The notes below the pieces were generated by a model. It was given only the letters and a program-made list of their open reading frames with translations, was not told where the DNA came from and did not search any database. Below are positions 35,507 through 49,700 of a stretch of 64,000 nucleotides of DNA, piece after piece (the stretch's first letter is position 1; the number at the start of each line of letters is the position of its first letter). The position numbers and the translations under genes are program-made. The stretch is from Epinephelus fuscoguttatus (taxonomy: Eukaryota; Chordata; Actinopteri; Perciformes; Serranidae): contig NC_064763.1 of NCBI RefSeq assembly GCF_011397635.1, forward strand, positions 25,185,437 through 25,249,436, in the 5' to 3' direction.

Positions 35507-38500
35507 TATATAATGTATGTATGTATTCATGTTTTTTTCCTGGCCATCAGAGGGTCCATTGTAAACGGAGACCTTATAGATCATGCCAAAGTGATAAACA
35601 CATCTCTGTGTTTTTGATTTCTGTTGTGGGGATTCAGCTATGGCCAACAGATGGGATTTTACTGTTAGATCTAAATGTAGTCCGTCTGTATTTCCACAAC
35701 ACAGAGTAAAGGAAGTGGACAATACTCCCAATCCAAACACTGAAATAACTATGCTATAGACAATGTCATGGAAATAATGAGCTCCCTGGAACCCATGTCA
35801 GCATGATCTGTGAAAGCAGCCTTTTTGCTCAGCAGCACTGTGTGCAGTCTGTCCGCAGGCCTGTTTGATCAACAGGTGTCAAATTATCGCTGCGGTTCCC
35901 ATGACTCAGTCAGTGTGCAACTGCAGATTTGCTAGACCGAGTGGGCGCTTCAGAATAATATTGCTTCCCTTCTCTGTGAACTCCCGACGTGCTCTCTGCG
36001 TCCCCTCCCCTTCCACAATGACTCATTGTGTTTCTTTCACACTTTGCGCCAGACAGCTCTGTCTGTCTCTCATGAAACAATATTTTGAAATGGACGCACT
36101 CCCCTTCATTACTCTCACAAAAAGGCTGTCATATTTTTGTGTAAGCTGTTGGACCTGACAGTTTGCAACAGTCTCTCCCTCAGTTGTCCAGAGAGGCTGT
36201 TCCAGTCAAAAGGGTGAGAAAGGGGCGTTCTACTTTATTGCTGCCAAATTAAATTAGTAATTAACATTTTCACGTTGCCATTTTCCCATGCAAGTCGTTA
36301 AGTGATGACAGTATTGAAACAAGATTGATTTTAAACAAACATGCTGCATGGAAAGCTATCTTTGTCTCTTTTTTTTTTTGATGGAAATCCTATCAGTCCT
36401 CATTTTGTGGATGTTTGAATTCGTCTCGTGGGCCAATTCAGCTATGCATGCTTAGTCTTGGCTCTGGCAATTGTAACAGCTGGGGGCAGTCAGTAGGTAT
36501 AAATCATGCAGTCGGTCAGCTCTCTGTGTATGTGTACTCCGCCCTGCTGCCCATGTAGCCCAGATTCGGCGAGAAGTGAAGAAAATGTGAGACTCGGGGT
36601 CACGACTCGGCCCAGGATTGGAGGCACTTCTGAGCCACTGTTGTGATATTAACAAATCTCATTTGCTGTTGTTTTATATCAGAGAACGTCAAGTCATGCG
36701 TGTCACAGAGGAGGCTTTGAAATGGTTCACGTCAAAAGATTTCATTACACATTTACCCTTTGTAGCTCTGCGGTAATCGCGCTGTCTTGCAAAGGAACGC
36801 AGCTGAGTTGAACTAATTTCAAAAGATTAAATAAAACATTTCCTCGTGTGCTGCAGCAGGTAGTTCCTCGCTGATGCATACAGTGTTTGTGAGGAACTGA
36901 AGCATTGCAAATCAATCAGGCAGTCTTTTGATTCAAAGGGAGCCAAATTGTGTTAAGTTAATTAAGTCTGATAGATGTGTTTGCTTTCATAGCTGATTAA
37001 GGTGCTCAGCAGAACCCCTGAGTTTATACTTCATCAAAATACTTCCGAAATCTATCAAGGGCTCTGTTTTTTACACCCTTACCCTCTCGTTAATTAAGTT
37101 GGCCCTGATCATTTTAGCTGATGATTGGAGTCGGGCCAAGAGAACATGGACAATACCAGGATACATGTCATGAACACTTTAGTCTTCATCCCCTTATCCT
37201 GAGCGGCTTGGTTTAAAGGTCAATATTTTAAACACGTGCTTATAATGACTGTAAACTATTAAAGACAGACCCCAGCGAGCTCTTTTGTTTCACTGGATGA
37301 AGAAGACCAACCACAACTTCACGGTTATGATCTGTAACTAATAATGGCCTCTTTTCAGCTGCCAGCCAGAGCATCCGAAGCCTCTCCAGGATTACATGAT
37401 AAGTGTGTTACAGTTCAATTGTCCATCAAAAGAAATAATGAATAGGTCCGGTCCGCAGTGAACTCATTTGGCACTCGAGTAATGAGGAGTGTTGATGAGG
37501 TATTCAGGGCCTATTCTTCCCGAGCCAAATCTGGTGTCTGAGTCTCCACAGGGTTATTCGCAAAGCTTAACTGTTGGCCCTCAATTTGAGAGTCAAACAA
37601 ATCTTACCCAAACATTTCTCAAGGCTTGATTGCAGCGATGACTGCTCCAGATGTGAGAATGTGCAGCACTGAAATACACAGATGAAAAAAAAAACACTTA
37701 TAGATATATAAACAAAGATCCATCTTGTTTAAGGCACAGACCATCGATGCCTTCATGTCTTTTGTTATTTTTGCTTTTGGACAGAGTATCTCACTCTCCT
37801 GCCAGAGTTTGTTATATCACTGGGAGCATGGACGAAAATGTGTTTTCAGTTAATAACTCACCTCATCAGTTTTTCGTGCTAAGCACAAAAGAGGTCACAG
37901 AGGAAAAGCACAACTCAGCCATTTTGTCTTTTTGTTTATTCTGTGTTGATGTTAATGTGAGAAAGAGTCCAATAAAAATAAAACAGTGACATGGGTGACC
38001 TATTGGCTTCACTCAGCCACTGACTCTGTGCTCATTACAATGAAACCTCCAGAATAACAACATTGTAAGATACAAATTGTAGATGTGTGGACTGTGTTAT
38101 TATCTTCAGTCTTGAAGTGATTTGTCGCATTAATGGGCCATTTCAGTTTTTTTGCATGCCTCTGTGAGGTCACTAGGTGTAAATCACTACTATAAGCAGG
38201 CCAGATGTCTGTAGTGATGTTTGAAAAGCCATAATGTCACACTTTACATTAAAAATGCCACTAATATAAGCTAAACACTATTAGCTCTGTCAGTGTTGTT
38301 GCTGTTGTTAGCACTGTTCATGTTGTTAGCACCATTAGCCGCTAGCCATCTGCTCAGCTGCTGCCATGTTGAGAGCCATGTGCAGGTTTAAAGGCGTCTC
38401 TTGACAGAAATGGATTATAATATTTATAAATATGTTTTTATTAGTTTATAATTACCTGAGAATAGGAATTGTTGTGTTTTACTTTTAGAATAAAACATTT

Positions 38501-38570
38501 ATATCTACGCTATCAGTGTGTTATGGTGCCTGACAGCATCGGGGGAAATGCGGCGAGATAACAGTGTAAG
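35507..38570. other. Gene-free stretch
   Basis: No exon or strong repeat recognised on either strand. This is part of the interval where RNF169 would lie by comparison with human; no RING-type CxxC/CxH exon was noticed. Confidence 0.4.
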
Positions 38571-38790
38571 TCAAGAAGGCGAGAAGTCCAAGTAGGATGG
38601 GTGAGAGGGGTGGTAGCATGGGCCCAGAAATCACCAGCTTTCACCTGGGAGGTCGGTGTTCACCTGAAATTGTAAGTGTATTTTGAAAAGAGACAGTGCA
38701 TGTAACAGGTTGAAGTTGACACAGCACCTTAGAACGTCAACAGCAGATGCACCCAAGTGGTGACATGTGACATGATCGGGATGAAAATGT
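38571..38790 (+). repeat. Dispersed repeat, copy 1 (partner at 49740-50165)
   Basis: 'gggtgagaggggtggtagcatggg', 'cacctgggaggtcggtgttc', 'tattttgaaaagagacagtgcatgtaacagg', 'gaacgtcaacagcagatgcaccca' and 'gacatgtgacatgatcggga' recur in the same order at 49740-50165. Confidence 0.7.
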
Positions 38791-38819
38791 GACTGCTTGG
38801 CACATGGGAGAAGTTTGGT

Positions 38820-39490
38820 GAAAAGATGGTGGGCATGACACATGACCCATAAGGTGCAGCCATCAACCTCTGGTGGCTGGCTGCAGTATAATTGGTATAA
38901 TTGATATAATTGATATTTTGGCTTCAGTTTTGTAAGTGGGAGGAAGAGGAGACATGTCATTGTGTCATAGTGATGTCATCAGGGTTATCTCAGCTTGGGT
39001 TTACAGCACAGACAATAGCCTATATAATCATGGATGATATGACAGCTCCCCAAAAGTGAAGCCAAAATATCTTGATTACTCCCTGCTGGCTGGCTGCAGT
39101 ATAGGTCATAAACTCCGCCCCTCCATATTAGTAGATGGGACATTTGCCAAACTAAGAACTCCAAGTACATGTCAAATAAATTCTTCCCAGTGATGGTTTC
39201 TGTAATTTTAGGTAGTTCTTTTTTCTGATGGTTAAAACTAGTAATTTGGTGTTGAAAATGGGGGATCGATGTCATTATTGACAGCTATGTGTGCCAACTA
39301 GTATGCTCACCATCAATGACGCTGTTTGCGATTGGTTGGACAGGTGTATGGGCGGGAACTCGATGTCACTACACACACCTCCAAATGACATTCCCAGCGC
39401 AAGATGGCAGTGGGCCTATCTAGGATATTTTGGCATCATTTTTGTACAGTGGGGGGAAGTGGAGCTGTGACTTCCACCTTCAGTCTATGG
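38820..39490. repeat. Common teleost dispersed repeat
   Basis: It holds 'ggtggctggctgcagtata' twice, 'atgacagctccccaaaagtgaagccaaaatatcttga', and 'gtggagctgtgacttccaccttcagtctatggg', wording that recurs across teleost genomes. There is no coding content. Confidence 0.55.
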
Positions 39491-42010
39491 GCAATTACCA
39501 GCCAGGGAGGTTTCAATGAAATATGCAGATCATGATGATCAAGTTGCATTATGGGAAGTGAACAATGTTTTTGGAGCTTGAACCAAAAGGGACTAAGAGT
39601 CTGGATATCTCGACCTTCGCTGCTTTGATTCTGATTGTTCTTTTTTTGTGGTATGTCTCTTGTGAGTCAACCAGCTTTATGGAAGCACAATATAAAATGA
39701 CTGTTTATCCCTTTAACAGATGCTCTGTTTGATGGTATTTCTTGACAATGTTGACTCACTTTGATTACAAACTCATTGCCTGCTCAGACACAAAAGGGAA
39801 TTATGGTTTTGTTTTTACACGTCTGACTGCTAACATCTTTTAGGATTGAAGTCAAAAGTAGTGGTGAGGGTGTGTGACCAGGAATAATTAGGAACTTATT
39901 TCATTTGTTTGATTAATTGTTCAAACAAATGATTGATCCATTGGTAGTGCGTATTGTACAATGTGATCTGGGAAGTGTAAAAGTGGCAGGAACAGCCGGG
40001 AGTTTATAATAGTTGACAGAAGCAGACAAACAAAGGTTTATTCATCAAGAGATAAGTAATGACGAAAGCAGAAATGTAATCATCACAATCATACTATCCT
40101 TCCCCATCTTGTCAACATGTGTATGTGGGGAGAAATTGTTTCAGATTTTCTGTTACTTAAGAGTTTTATGTGATGAAATCAGTGAATGCCCACTGACTGC
40201 TTAGAATATAAACGCTTTTACTGTGACTGATCATTGCCCAAAACTGTGGAAACATACGTGTGTACATAACAACCTCTTGCACAATGGTACGTCCATTTTT
40301 TATTTATTTATTTTTTACATCAAAGAATTCCTGCATGAAAACACTGCACTTATGCAACCGAACCGTGGACGCCTGAAGTACTAATCATTATCACTTCAAA
40401 ATTACTCAGTAACAGCTTTTTGTTCAGGCAAAAAAAATAAATTCATGCCAGGACTCACTGGCTGAAGAACAAACTCCATCATTTCACTGCAAGCAACAAC
40501 AAATCCTCAGATGGCCTTTAGTGGAGTTGCAATTGAGCCAAGAGAATTAGTATTATGGATAAAAAACAATAATTCTGAAGAGATTTATCACGATTTTGAT
40601 AACATTGGGCATCAGATATTTTTAGCAGCTGTGGTGTCTGATACTGTGGGATATCTTTGCAACACAAACAAGCTCTGCTGAGCAGAGCTGAGCTCCAGCG
40701 GACTGGAAAATAGTATTTCTGCAGCGTGTCAAATCTCTGCCATTTGGCACAGTGTCCTCATTACCATCAAATATACCGCTAATGAAAAGACCCAAACTGG
40801 ACTCTCGGACTAAAGGCCAGGTGTTTGCCTCATCGCATAAATCAGGAAACTGCAGAATGTTCTCAAAACTTGAAATTATTTGCCAGACCAAACACTGTTT
40901 AAAGTGAACCTCACTGTCATATCCTAACAATAAATTGTTAACACTTCTTACAATGTGTAGCATAATCTATCTGTTAGGTATCTTAAAATCAGATTTTCAA
41001 ATTGCACTACTTTGAATGCGAGAGTTGGTTTTGAATGACATGAGGATTTGTTCCTAATAGGGGTATTTTCAGAGGAATTTCATATGGATATATATATATC
41101 TATGTATATATACATATAATACAGATTATAAATGAAGACGGCTTTGCAATAGTTTCCACAACCCTCAAAAGGATAAGAAATGAAAGCTTAAACAGTTAAT
41201 ATTACATTCAAAAATGAAAATGTCAAACATATGCCAAAGAATGACAAGATCCAAGAAATATTAACCATAAAGTATCCACTGGAAAGCTCTGTGCTCACTG
41301 TGTGACACACGTATGTTACTTATAATTCAGTACATACAGAAGCAGGGAAATATCCACATTTGAATGTAAGAATGCAGAGTCCCATGAAATATCTTCAGAG
41401 TACCTATTGATTTATTCCACCTGGGCTGAACCTGCATTCCACATCTGCAAGCTGCTCTGAAGAAGAATAATTGAAGTCATATGAAGGACGAGGCCATGAA
41501 ATCAAAAGGGGAATGAACAACAAAAACAGAACATGACTAGAAATGAAAAAACATTTATTTTAAGCTCGCTAGAAATGTCACATATGAAGTGTCAACTTGG
41601 AGTATATAACACATTATCCTTTATGTGTTTAAGAATGTGGACTGTAAATCATACCGAGCTGCAGACGTCTGTTTAAAGTTATAAACCACTACTGTTCTCT
41701 AAGCTCTCTTGTTCCTGCCCAGTACAAATTATCACAGCTCGCTTTACTGAGAGATGATACTGAATTCATACAATCACACTGCTCTATCTCAGACCTATAA
41801 GAGCAGGTCCACTAGACTCAGCAAAACAAAGGATTTTAGTCATAGTTATCAGTTATGGGACAGTGGATCAATGGTCTATCAAACCAATTACCTAACACTT
41901 TACAGGATATATACTCTCTAGCTGATTTTTAGGTGTTAAAGCATTTGACATGTTATCAGGGCATTAAATAATCATTATCACTTGTTATCACTACCATTAT
42001 AATGCTTCAG
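39491..42010. other. Gene-free stretch
   Basis: AT-rich, with a short (TA)n-like patch near 41083-41120. No exon seen. Confidence 0.4.
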
Positions 42011-42350
42011 ATGGATGCTACCAGGAGGCCAGAAGGTGCATATCCAACATTGGGTGCAGTTTCGTTAGGTCTCAGTTTCACTTTAATTAGGTTTAGGTGC
42101 TGAAATTTCGTGGTTAGGTTTAGGAAAAGATCGTAGTGTGGGTTAAAATACTTACGTATGTAACGTAACATAATGCAATGTAACGTCAACATTGACTTTT
42201 GGTTTCACACAGGACACGAACAGCAGTCTCCTAGGTAAAAGTCTTGTGTTTGTTTGACCCATGTCACTACCAATCCGTACCGAAAACTCAGTTTGTTCAG
42301 GTCCTTTCTCCTGACCCAGACTATTCGAGGTAAACACCTAACCCCCAACC
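42010..42350 (-). repeat. Dispersed repeat, copy 1 (partner at 57840-57940)
   Basis: On the minus strand 'gggtcaaacaaacacaagact', 'gaga ... gtcctgtgtgaaaccaaaagtcaatgttgacgtta' matches the plus strand at 57860-57935. Confidence 0.65.
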
Positions 42351-42561
42351 ATCATACACATGTGTAGAACAAATTAGTTTTGCGGTACAGATTGGACAGT
42401 GCTATGATTGGCTTACACTACTTGATGTGATGCTAGTATTCATCACATTAATGCATAAATGTCAAAGGCGGTTTGGGCAAAAAGCTCATGGTTAGGGTTA
42501 GTCATAGCCAATCACAGTACAGTAGGGCAGGACTTGCCAAGAGAAGCAGTGGGATCCTTAA

Positions 42562-42733
42562 AGGAAATGACCACTTTAGAATGAAAATACAGACAGCACT
42601 TACTGACCCGGCTAGCTGTTATCCTCCGATACCCTGAATGAGTTTTGTGGATTAAAAAACTACACTGGACTTCTTGTCGGGATGAGGGTCAGTAAGTACT
42701 GTCTGTATTTTCATTCTAAAGTGGCCATTTCCT
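42562..42733. mobile_element. 172-bp foldback MITE flanked by TTAA
   Basis: TTAA at 42558-42561 and 42734-42737 brackets near-identical inverted ends of about 50 bases. The left end opens aggaaatgaccactttagaa and runs to tactgaccc; the right end is its mirror, with two mismatches in the part checked. The loop is about 70 bases. This is a typical palindromic non-autonomous element of the TTAA-target group. Confidence 0.85.
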
Positions 42734-43669
42734 TTAATAATGTAGCAGCGACAACCCATCCATCCACCCTGACCTCCTCTCGTAAATTGTTGCTCTTTGT
42801 ACATCACCTCCTTTGCTCCAGTCATCATTACTACAGCCACCAGAGGTCGCTACCTAAGAGGTAGAGTAGGACCATACTACCTGAAATCTAAGCTTCTGAT
42901 GACAACTGATGGTGACCATTTCATGAGCTGAGAACATTCAAAGTGGTTGGCATCAAACCATGCCATTAAGGTTATTCGTTGTTTGGAAAAAGTACATCTG
43001 GTCAACAAAACACTCGTATTTTTCAGTTACCACTGGGCTCAGTGTGGATTTTATTGTGGTATTTTAGCAATCTACACAAGTCTTTTGTCTTTCTTCACTT
43101 GTCAGAAGGTGAAAAGTGGGATGAATGAAGGAAGCCAGAGCAGCAACATTTGCTTTGTTGCTTCAGGACACTTCAGCAGGATGGAGATAAACAAGATGTG
43201 CACTGGAATCCACATTACCTCACTAATTATCACAGCCTGTAGACTAATACCAGAATTAAACATATTAATATTTGTAGCCTGCTGCATTCAAGGACATGCT
43301 CGTGGAAACAGGTCGGTCCAGAGGAAACACATAGCAAACATACTCGAATTGGCTTCTCCCAAGGAAGGCACAGTTAAATTTTTATTACTGCTGAACTCTT
43401 TTGGCAAACAGTTGATGCATACTATGCAAGCATGCTGGGTTCATTTTGGTCACAGCAGCAGTGATGGAGCAGCTGCTTAAAACCATCAGTTTGTCCTTGT
43501 CATAGTGTTAATCAGACTCGGGGGAACAGAAAGAATCACAGTAATTTCAGGGGCTGCTACCCGGTCACAAGTCCCACCAGCAGTGATCTAAACCTCAGGG
43601 GCTGAAGCTTTTATAATACCTAATGTACATAATGATCTACTGACTGCTGTAGGCTGAGTTATATATACT

Positions 43670-43675
43670 TTTATT
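43670..43675 (-). terminator. Candidate xrra1 polyadenylation signal
   Basis: AATAAA on the minus strand about 110 bases beyond the xrra1 stop codon. Confidence 0.4.
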
Positions 43676-43694
43676 TGTGAAAGATGAGTTGGTT

Positions 43695-43695
<1 letters not shown>

Positions 43696-43730
<35 letters not shown>
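43696..43730. repeat. (AATC)n microsatellite
   Basis: About eight tandem units, just downstream of xrra1. Confidence 0.95.
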
Positions 43731-43732
<2 letters not shown>

Positions 43733-43786
43733 CAACATCAACAAGTTGTTAATCAAGACAGTAAGAAAACCACAGTTGAATTTGAC

Positions 43787-46700
43787 TTAAAGCATCTGCA
43801 CAGATGAGGGGTCTGCTCTGCTTTGGTTGGTGTTCCTATCAGACTCGATGCTGGCTGCTTGTTCCATTGATTTCTTATACACCATCCTGTGCTTAGTCTT
43901 CATGTCACTCAGCAGGGACAGAGCTTCCTTATGCTCTTGCTTGTTAACGCCTGTGCCGTGTATGGCACTGCCTGTACAGAGAACAAAATGTTACACAGAG
44001 AAAAGGTAAAGTTAGCTGACATCCACTGTATCAGAAATGCGCATACTTAAGGGGACTTCTCTGATCGTCGTACTCTCTTTGATTTCCTTGATCAGTTCAT
44101 GGACCCTTTCAGTGGGGTGTTTTATTGGCTTCAAAGGTGGAAGGTTTTTAATCTGTGTAGAAAAAAGTTATTCTTTTAAAGTCATGACATTTCTTTTCTT
44201 CTTTAAAGTACTTGCTTGATTTATTAAAATTTGACAGTAAGGTTGAGTGTGAATGCAAAATATTAAACCCTTCTCTCTCTTCCTCTGTATGGCGTCTGGA
44301 TATTATCAAGTTTTGGTTTAGAGTCTCTGTAAATATTAAGATTCTTCAGTGCGTGTTCCAGCATCCGAACAGTGGTCTGAATTCCTGCTGGAGGAAAAAA
44401 AAAAAAAAAAAAGACATGAATATTCTCTTTCTCTAACTTTTCAAGGCTTGAGGAAAACATACAAAAATAAACAGCTGCAGGTGAAACTGCAGTCCTCACC
44501 GACGGGCTCCACCACATCAGGGTTTGGTTTCGCATCCATCAACATTTTGTAGCATGGGAATTTTTCAGGAATGATATTGTCCTTGTTTTCTGCGGTTTCT
44601 TTTTCACCAGGTTGGAGATCAAACTCGTACTTGGGAACATCTGTTGCCTGAACATGAATAACATTCAGTCAAGAGAGTAAATGCTGAGACTAAAACAGAG
44701 GAGGCATATAGAAACCACAAAAACTGGACATGTACATACCTGAGTAACAAAGAAGGGCTCTGTGTTTTCTTGGAGGGTGTCGTCCCTGCTATTCTCGCCC
44801 TCTGATTCTCGTGTTCTCTCGACAGTCGCCTCACTTTTCTCAACATGAGTTTGAAAAGGACAGGGTGCATTCATCAACACTGGCTTCTTCAACACCTTTG
44901 GGATTTTTTCTTCCACCTGCAACACATACAGTAAATATGTCAAAAGAAGATAACTGTCATGCTGCCACATCTGGAGTGTCATGATCAAGAATTGACAATG
45001 CAGAACACATCCAACCTTCCAGTTTGGATCAGTGGACACCTTCAGTGGGTGCTTCACAACTTCCTGTGTCTTCTTACGCTTTATCGTTATCCCCAGTCTC
45101 TCTTGGAGGTAGTAGGCCAGTAATGGAGGGTCTCCTGTGCCCCCCAACAAAGACATCCAGCATTCAAAATTCAGAGTCAATCTTTAAAAGAAAAAAATCT
45201 CTTGGAAGAAGAAGAGAGAAGGATTACCACTTCTCTTTGTGGTCAGAGGGTTGGAGTGAAGGTCAATTTCTCTGAGCATCGGGAAAAGACTGACAGCCAT
45301 CACTGCTTCTTCCTTGGCAATCTGATGACGAAACACTGATGAGACATGTTAGCTCATTTTTTAAATGGGGTCATGGTTGATTTATTTGTACAAATTATCC
45401 AACACACCTTGTTGTCAGCTAAATTCAGGAACTGAAGCTCTGGTAGTGGGAAATTGGATCCTTTGAGGAGGTCGTCACAGTTTTTCTTGTAAGCCATCTA
45501 GGGTGAGCAACACAGATAATTAAAATATGGGAAACACGGTGATGACACATCTCAAAGACCATCATTAGAACAAATTACCTGTGAGATTGTCTTGAAATTT
45601 TCACCAGTGTCAGGATTTGGTTCAGTGTGGGCTGGAATGAGGAGATAAAAGTGACTAAATATTTAAGATTTTTCTGAGGATGTTGAGAAAAGTCTAACAT
45701 ACAGGTTCATTGTTAAGTTATTTACAGATGACTTCAAGGTGACCATTTACCAAGTCCCTCTTCTCTAGCATGCTCTTCAATAGAAGTCTGCCATGGTTTT
45801 GAACACCCCGTCAGCTGCAAATATGGGATTTCAGAAATGCGGTTCCCCTGTAGGTTTAAAAACCTTAGCCTGTAATTGACAATTAGAAATGCTTCATGAA
45901 TGTTCCCACAGGTCCTGTTATGCACAGGGATATACAAGTCTGCCTTAAAGGACCAGTGTAGGATTTAGTGACATCTAGTGGTGGAGCTGCAGATTGCAGC
46001 CAACTGTGGCCTTCAGGTGCATTTGCAGCGTCAACTTCAAGCTGCCACTTCAATATAAAAATGCAAAAGGATGTAAACGTATTAGAATTGGCTGCAGTGT
46101 TGGAGGCAGGGCCATGTTCATTCCGATGGAAGTTTCTCAGTAATGCATGAAGCCAAAAGACTTTGATTTCCTAGATAAAAAATTACCTGGATTTTCAGCA
46201 TCGTTGGGCCCATACAGCAAGCCAGCTGAGCGGCTAACCTCACCTTTAGCCCTCCACTAACTTAAATGGGAATAAAATGATTGAATCATGCGGCTCTTGT
46301 GGACTTTTGAAATGTTAGCAGACCAAATTCAAGTTCTGATAGTGTCATTTTGTGGATGCTCTTTCCCAATGTAAGTCTATAGGAAAATGGCATTGCAAGA
46401 CAGACCCGGACACTGTTATACATGGTTTGGCCTCCATGTCAAATTGCTTCAAAGACGAGACACGTGTAGTTGCAGACACGTTCTGTTTACAGCATACACA
46501 ACGCACACCTAAAAACCATGCCCACCACTTGTACAAGACAAACCCACCATTACGATGGTTATCTGAACTGTGCTACAATGCAACATTTTAGTGCATAAAT
46601 ATGAGGACAAACATAGCAATAATCTACTTGAAAAGAAACATTTAGATGTGTATTCCTTGTAAGTAATAAGATGTAACCTTGACCCTAACCTTAACTGCCT

Positions 46701-49700
46701 CTCTTTTAACCTAACACTTCATAGCTAGCTAACTGCTAACTAAGCATTTTGTAATGGCTTCCACTTCCAGGTCAATGGAAAGGGGCTGATCATGGACTGA
46801 CAAGTAGGTATAGTAGGCAATTATGTAGCCGCTCCAACTGCAGCTGTACCCACTTGTCAAAGTCAGGCGCCCTGTGTGTGGTTTCTCTGTCCTGGGCTAC
46901 TATAGAAACATGGCAGTGCAACATAGCAGTTCTCCGTGGCAGAGGACCCACTACCTATGTAACTATATACAGCTCATTCTGAGCTAATGAAAACACAACA
47001 ATTCTTAGTTTTAGGTGATTATGCACTAATGAAAACACAACTGAATATTATATTCCAGTTCTGCCAATTTATCCCGCTAAGTTCTCCACACTGGTCCTTT
47101 AAGTAATACTTTGTTTTACATAGCAAACTTCAAACCACATCACGACCTCCTGAGGTTTGCAAGACTGTTGAAGACTCCAGAGGTCAGTCTGTTATCGTCA
47201 AGCATCAGGACTTCAAGAGCTTTAAACTGTGTGTCTTCTTCTTTGGGTGGCCTGTACAAAAAAAGAAAAGAAAAAAAAATCACCAACATCATAAAATCCA
47301 CATACTAATAAATACATACATTTAAAGTAACATACTCTGTATGTGCACACCAGTTTCTGCTGGACTTTATATACCTGGCTGTAGAGCAGGTGTATTGAGT
47401 GTCATTACATTTGCTTTAGCAGAATCAGGAGTGTGAATTTGGAGCATCTGTGCACCCCCTCTTGGTCAGTTTGAAAAACTGTTTCACATGCATCTTGTTT
47501 GTGGCCTTTCTCTGAAATAAACTCTTTGGACAGGTTCTCATGTTGTGAAATCATACCAATGCAGTGATTATTATTAGCATCAGTGCTGGTTTAAGAACTT
47601 TAAATACTAACCATAAAGGGAAGGTAACACTATGTGAGACAGATATTGTATAACGTGGCTGCTTAAGGACATCAATCAGGGATATTTTCTGAGCAGACTG
47701 GAGGCAGCGCCAGACTGTAGTTAGAGGATGAATTTGCATTTTGCTGAAAACATATTACGAAACAGATTAGTTGTCTTTCATTCTGCCAGCTTCCCCATGA
47801 CTCATATCAAAGTTTTTGTGGAATAGCTTTTAAATGGAAAGTAGGCTTTTTGCCACCGTCTCACTGGCGAAGCAGCCGTTACACAAAGCAGTGTTTGACA
47901 GAGCTGACCTGTGTGAAGTCGGGACAGAAAAGCAAGCCCACACTCGCTAATTAAATCAATCATGTACTTGAGTTTTGCCATTTTCCCCAGAACAAATACT
48001 GTTGGAGGAGAGGTGGATTTCTTTTTATAAATATACATCAAAGAAGACAGACAAAACCTGTTCATTTGAGGTGTCTGCTCATGTTCGAGGCATGGTTTTG
48101 AACTAAAAATCCCATGACGAACTTTGTACCTAGTTACTCCTACATTGCTGCTTCATAGAAAATAAGATACTTACAGCTGAGTGGTGTCATGGTTGGAAGA
48201 ACCCAGATCAGGAGGAAGATGATGAAGCTGATTTCCAGTCAGATGAAGGACTTTTAGATGTGGAAGCTGCCCAATGGAAATAATATCATCAGTTGACAAA
48301 GAGTTGTAGGACAAATCCAAAACCTGTGAGGATAAAAGGAAATTATTTAGATATATGTATATTGCTACAAGCACCTGTTAGCAGAATGCAAGGCTGAGAT
48401 ATTGCAATTAAACATATAATTGATGTTACACACTTAAATTCTCTACATTAGCTGCTGCTCTGTCGGGCTATGGCATTTATGATACTGGTATTGGACTCTG
48501 ACTAACACTGGTGTATATGTCAAAATCATCTTACCTTAAGATGAGGAAAGTCACTAGCTTGAAACGTCATATTGCTGATCCCGCTTAATGACAGAGAGAG
48601 TTCTCTTAAAGACACGAAACTGCTGAAAGACCCTGTAGGAAAACATTTTCTCAGAGTCACCACTTTTTGCAACAGGCACTCAAACTTATTAAAGGTAAAT
48701 GTGTATGATATATAATAATAATCACCTAAAGAGAGGGAGTTAATGGATGCATCGATGTAGGCTACATTATCAAACACCTTGAGTTCTTCATGCTTAACCT
48801 GCACACAGTAAGGAAACAAACCTTTTATTGTTTTAATCTGCAGACGACCAAATATTTTTTATAACAAAAAATAAAATTGATTCTTACAGAGTTCAGTTTC
48901 TGCTCACTGATGTCAATAGCACAGAGCTCATACGGCTTATCAACACAGTGTAACTGGAGCTACAAAAGAAAATTGTTTGGGGGTCACTAACAGGCAACAG
49001 GTCATGGGATCATTCGTCAAATAAGGGTCACATAAGGGACTGTTCTTTACTCATCAGAGGATGGGGACGGCTGGGGTGTGACCCCTTCTTTTTTTTTTTT
49101 GACCCTCCTGAAGCTACAAATATTTTTCCTTGAGCCTCCCTGAGTGACTGCCGGAAAATGCATGACCCTCTCTCTAATATAAATGAGTTATTTAATTTTT
49201 AAACTTACTCTTTTATGTTTTAAGGTTAAATGTTAAAAGTTGAAGATTGTTGTTTTTCTCTGTTGTCATGCATACTGGTTTATTTTTGGATAAAATTTAC
49301 ATGTGACATTGGACTAAGAGACTTTGATGAAATATTACTATTTTAAACTCAGATTTGGGTTTATTTTGGTTTGTTTTTTATTTCTGATGGAAGCCTTTGT
49401 CACACACGATGTGTCCAAGGACCAACGGAAATTTGAAAACCCAACAATTATTTCTGTTTTTACAATTTCTGGCTGTGATAAATGGTGTAATTTTGGGGAT
49501 TTTAAAGAAAATGCATGTTTTTTTAAAACAAATCTGTGGTAAAATAATTACAAAATACAACCATTTATTTATATGCCCCTCCCCTAAGCCAAAATAAAAG
49601 ACGTAAATCCCTCCCCAGTGCTTAAAAAATGATTCCCCCTTTCACACAACTCAGTCTCACTCGCAAGTTGTCAAAATCCGGCATGTCAGACAGCGACAAA

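Noticed and set aside
42947-43480. Longest open frame outside recognised genes, 177 codons on the plus strand
   Set aside because: No recognisable domain, a composition unlike the neighbouring exons, no splice or start context, and its minus-strand shadow is also open. Most likely chance.
45016-45180. xrra1 exon 12 extended upstream to about 45180 through an acceptor at ttttaaag
   Set aside because: That acceptor gives a frame clash with exon 11. The internal acceptor gcacag|gagacc at 45134 restores the phase and yields SGDPPLLAYYLQERLG, as in XRRA1.
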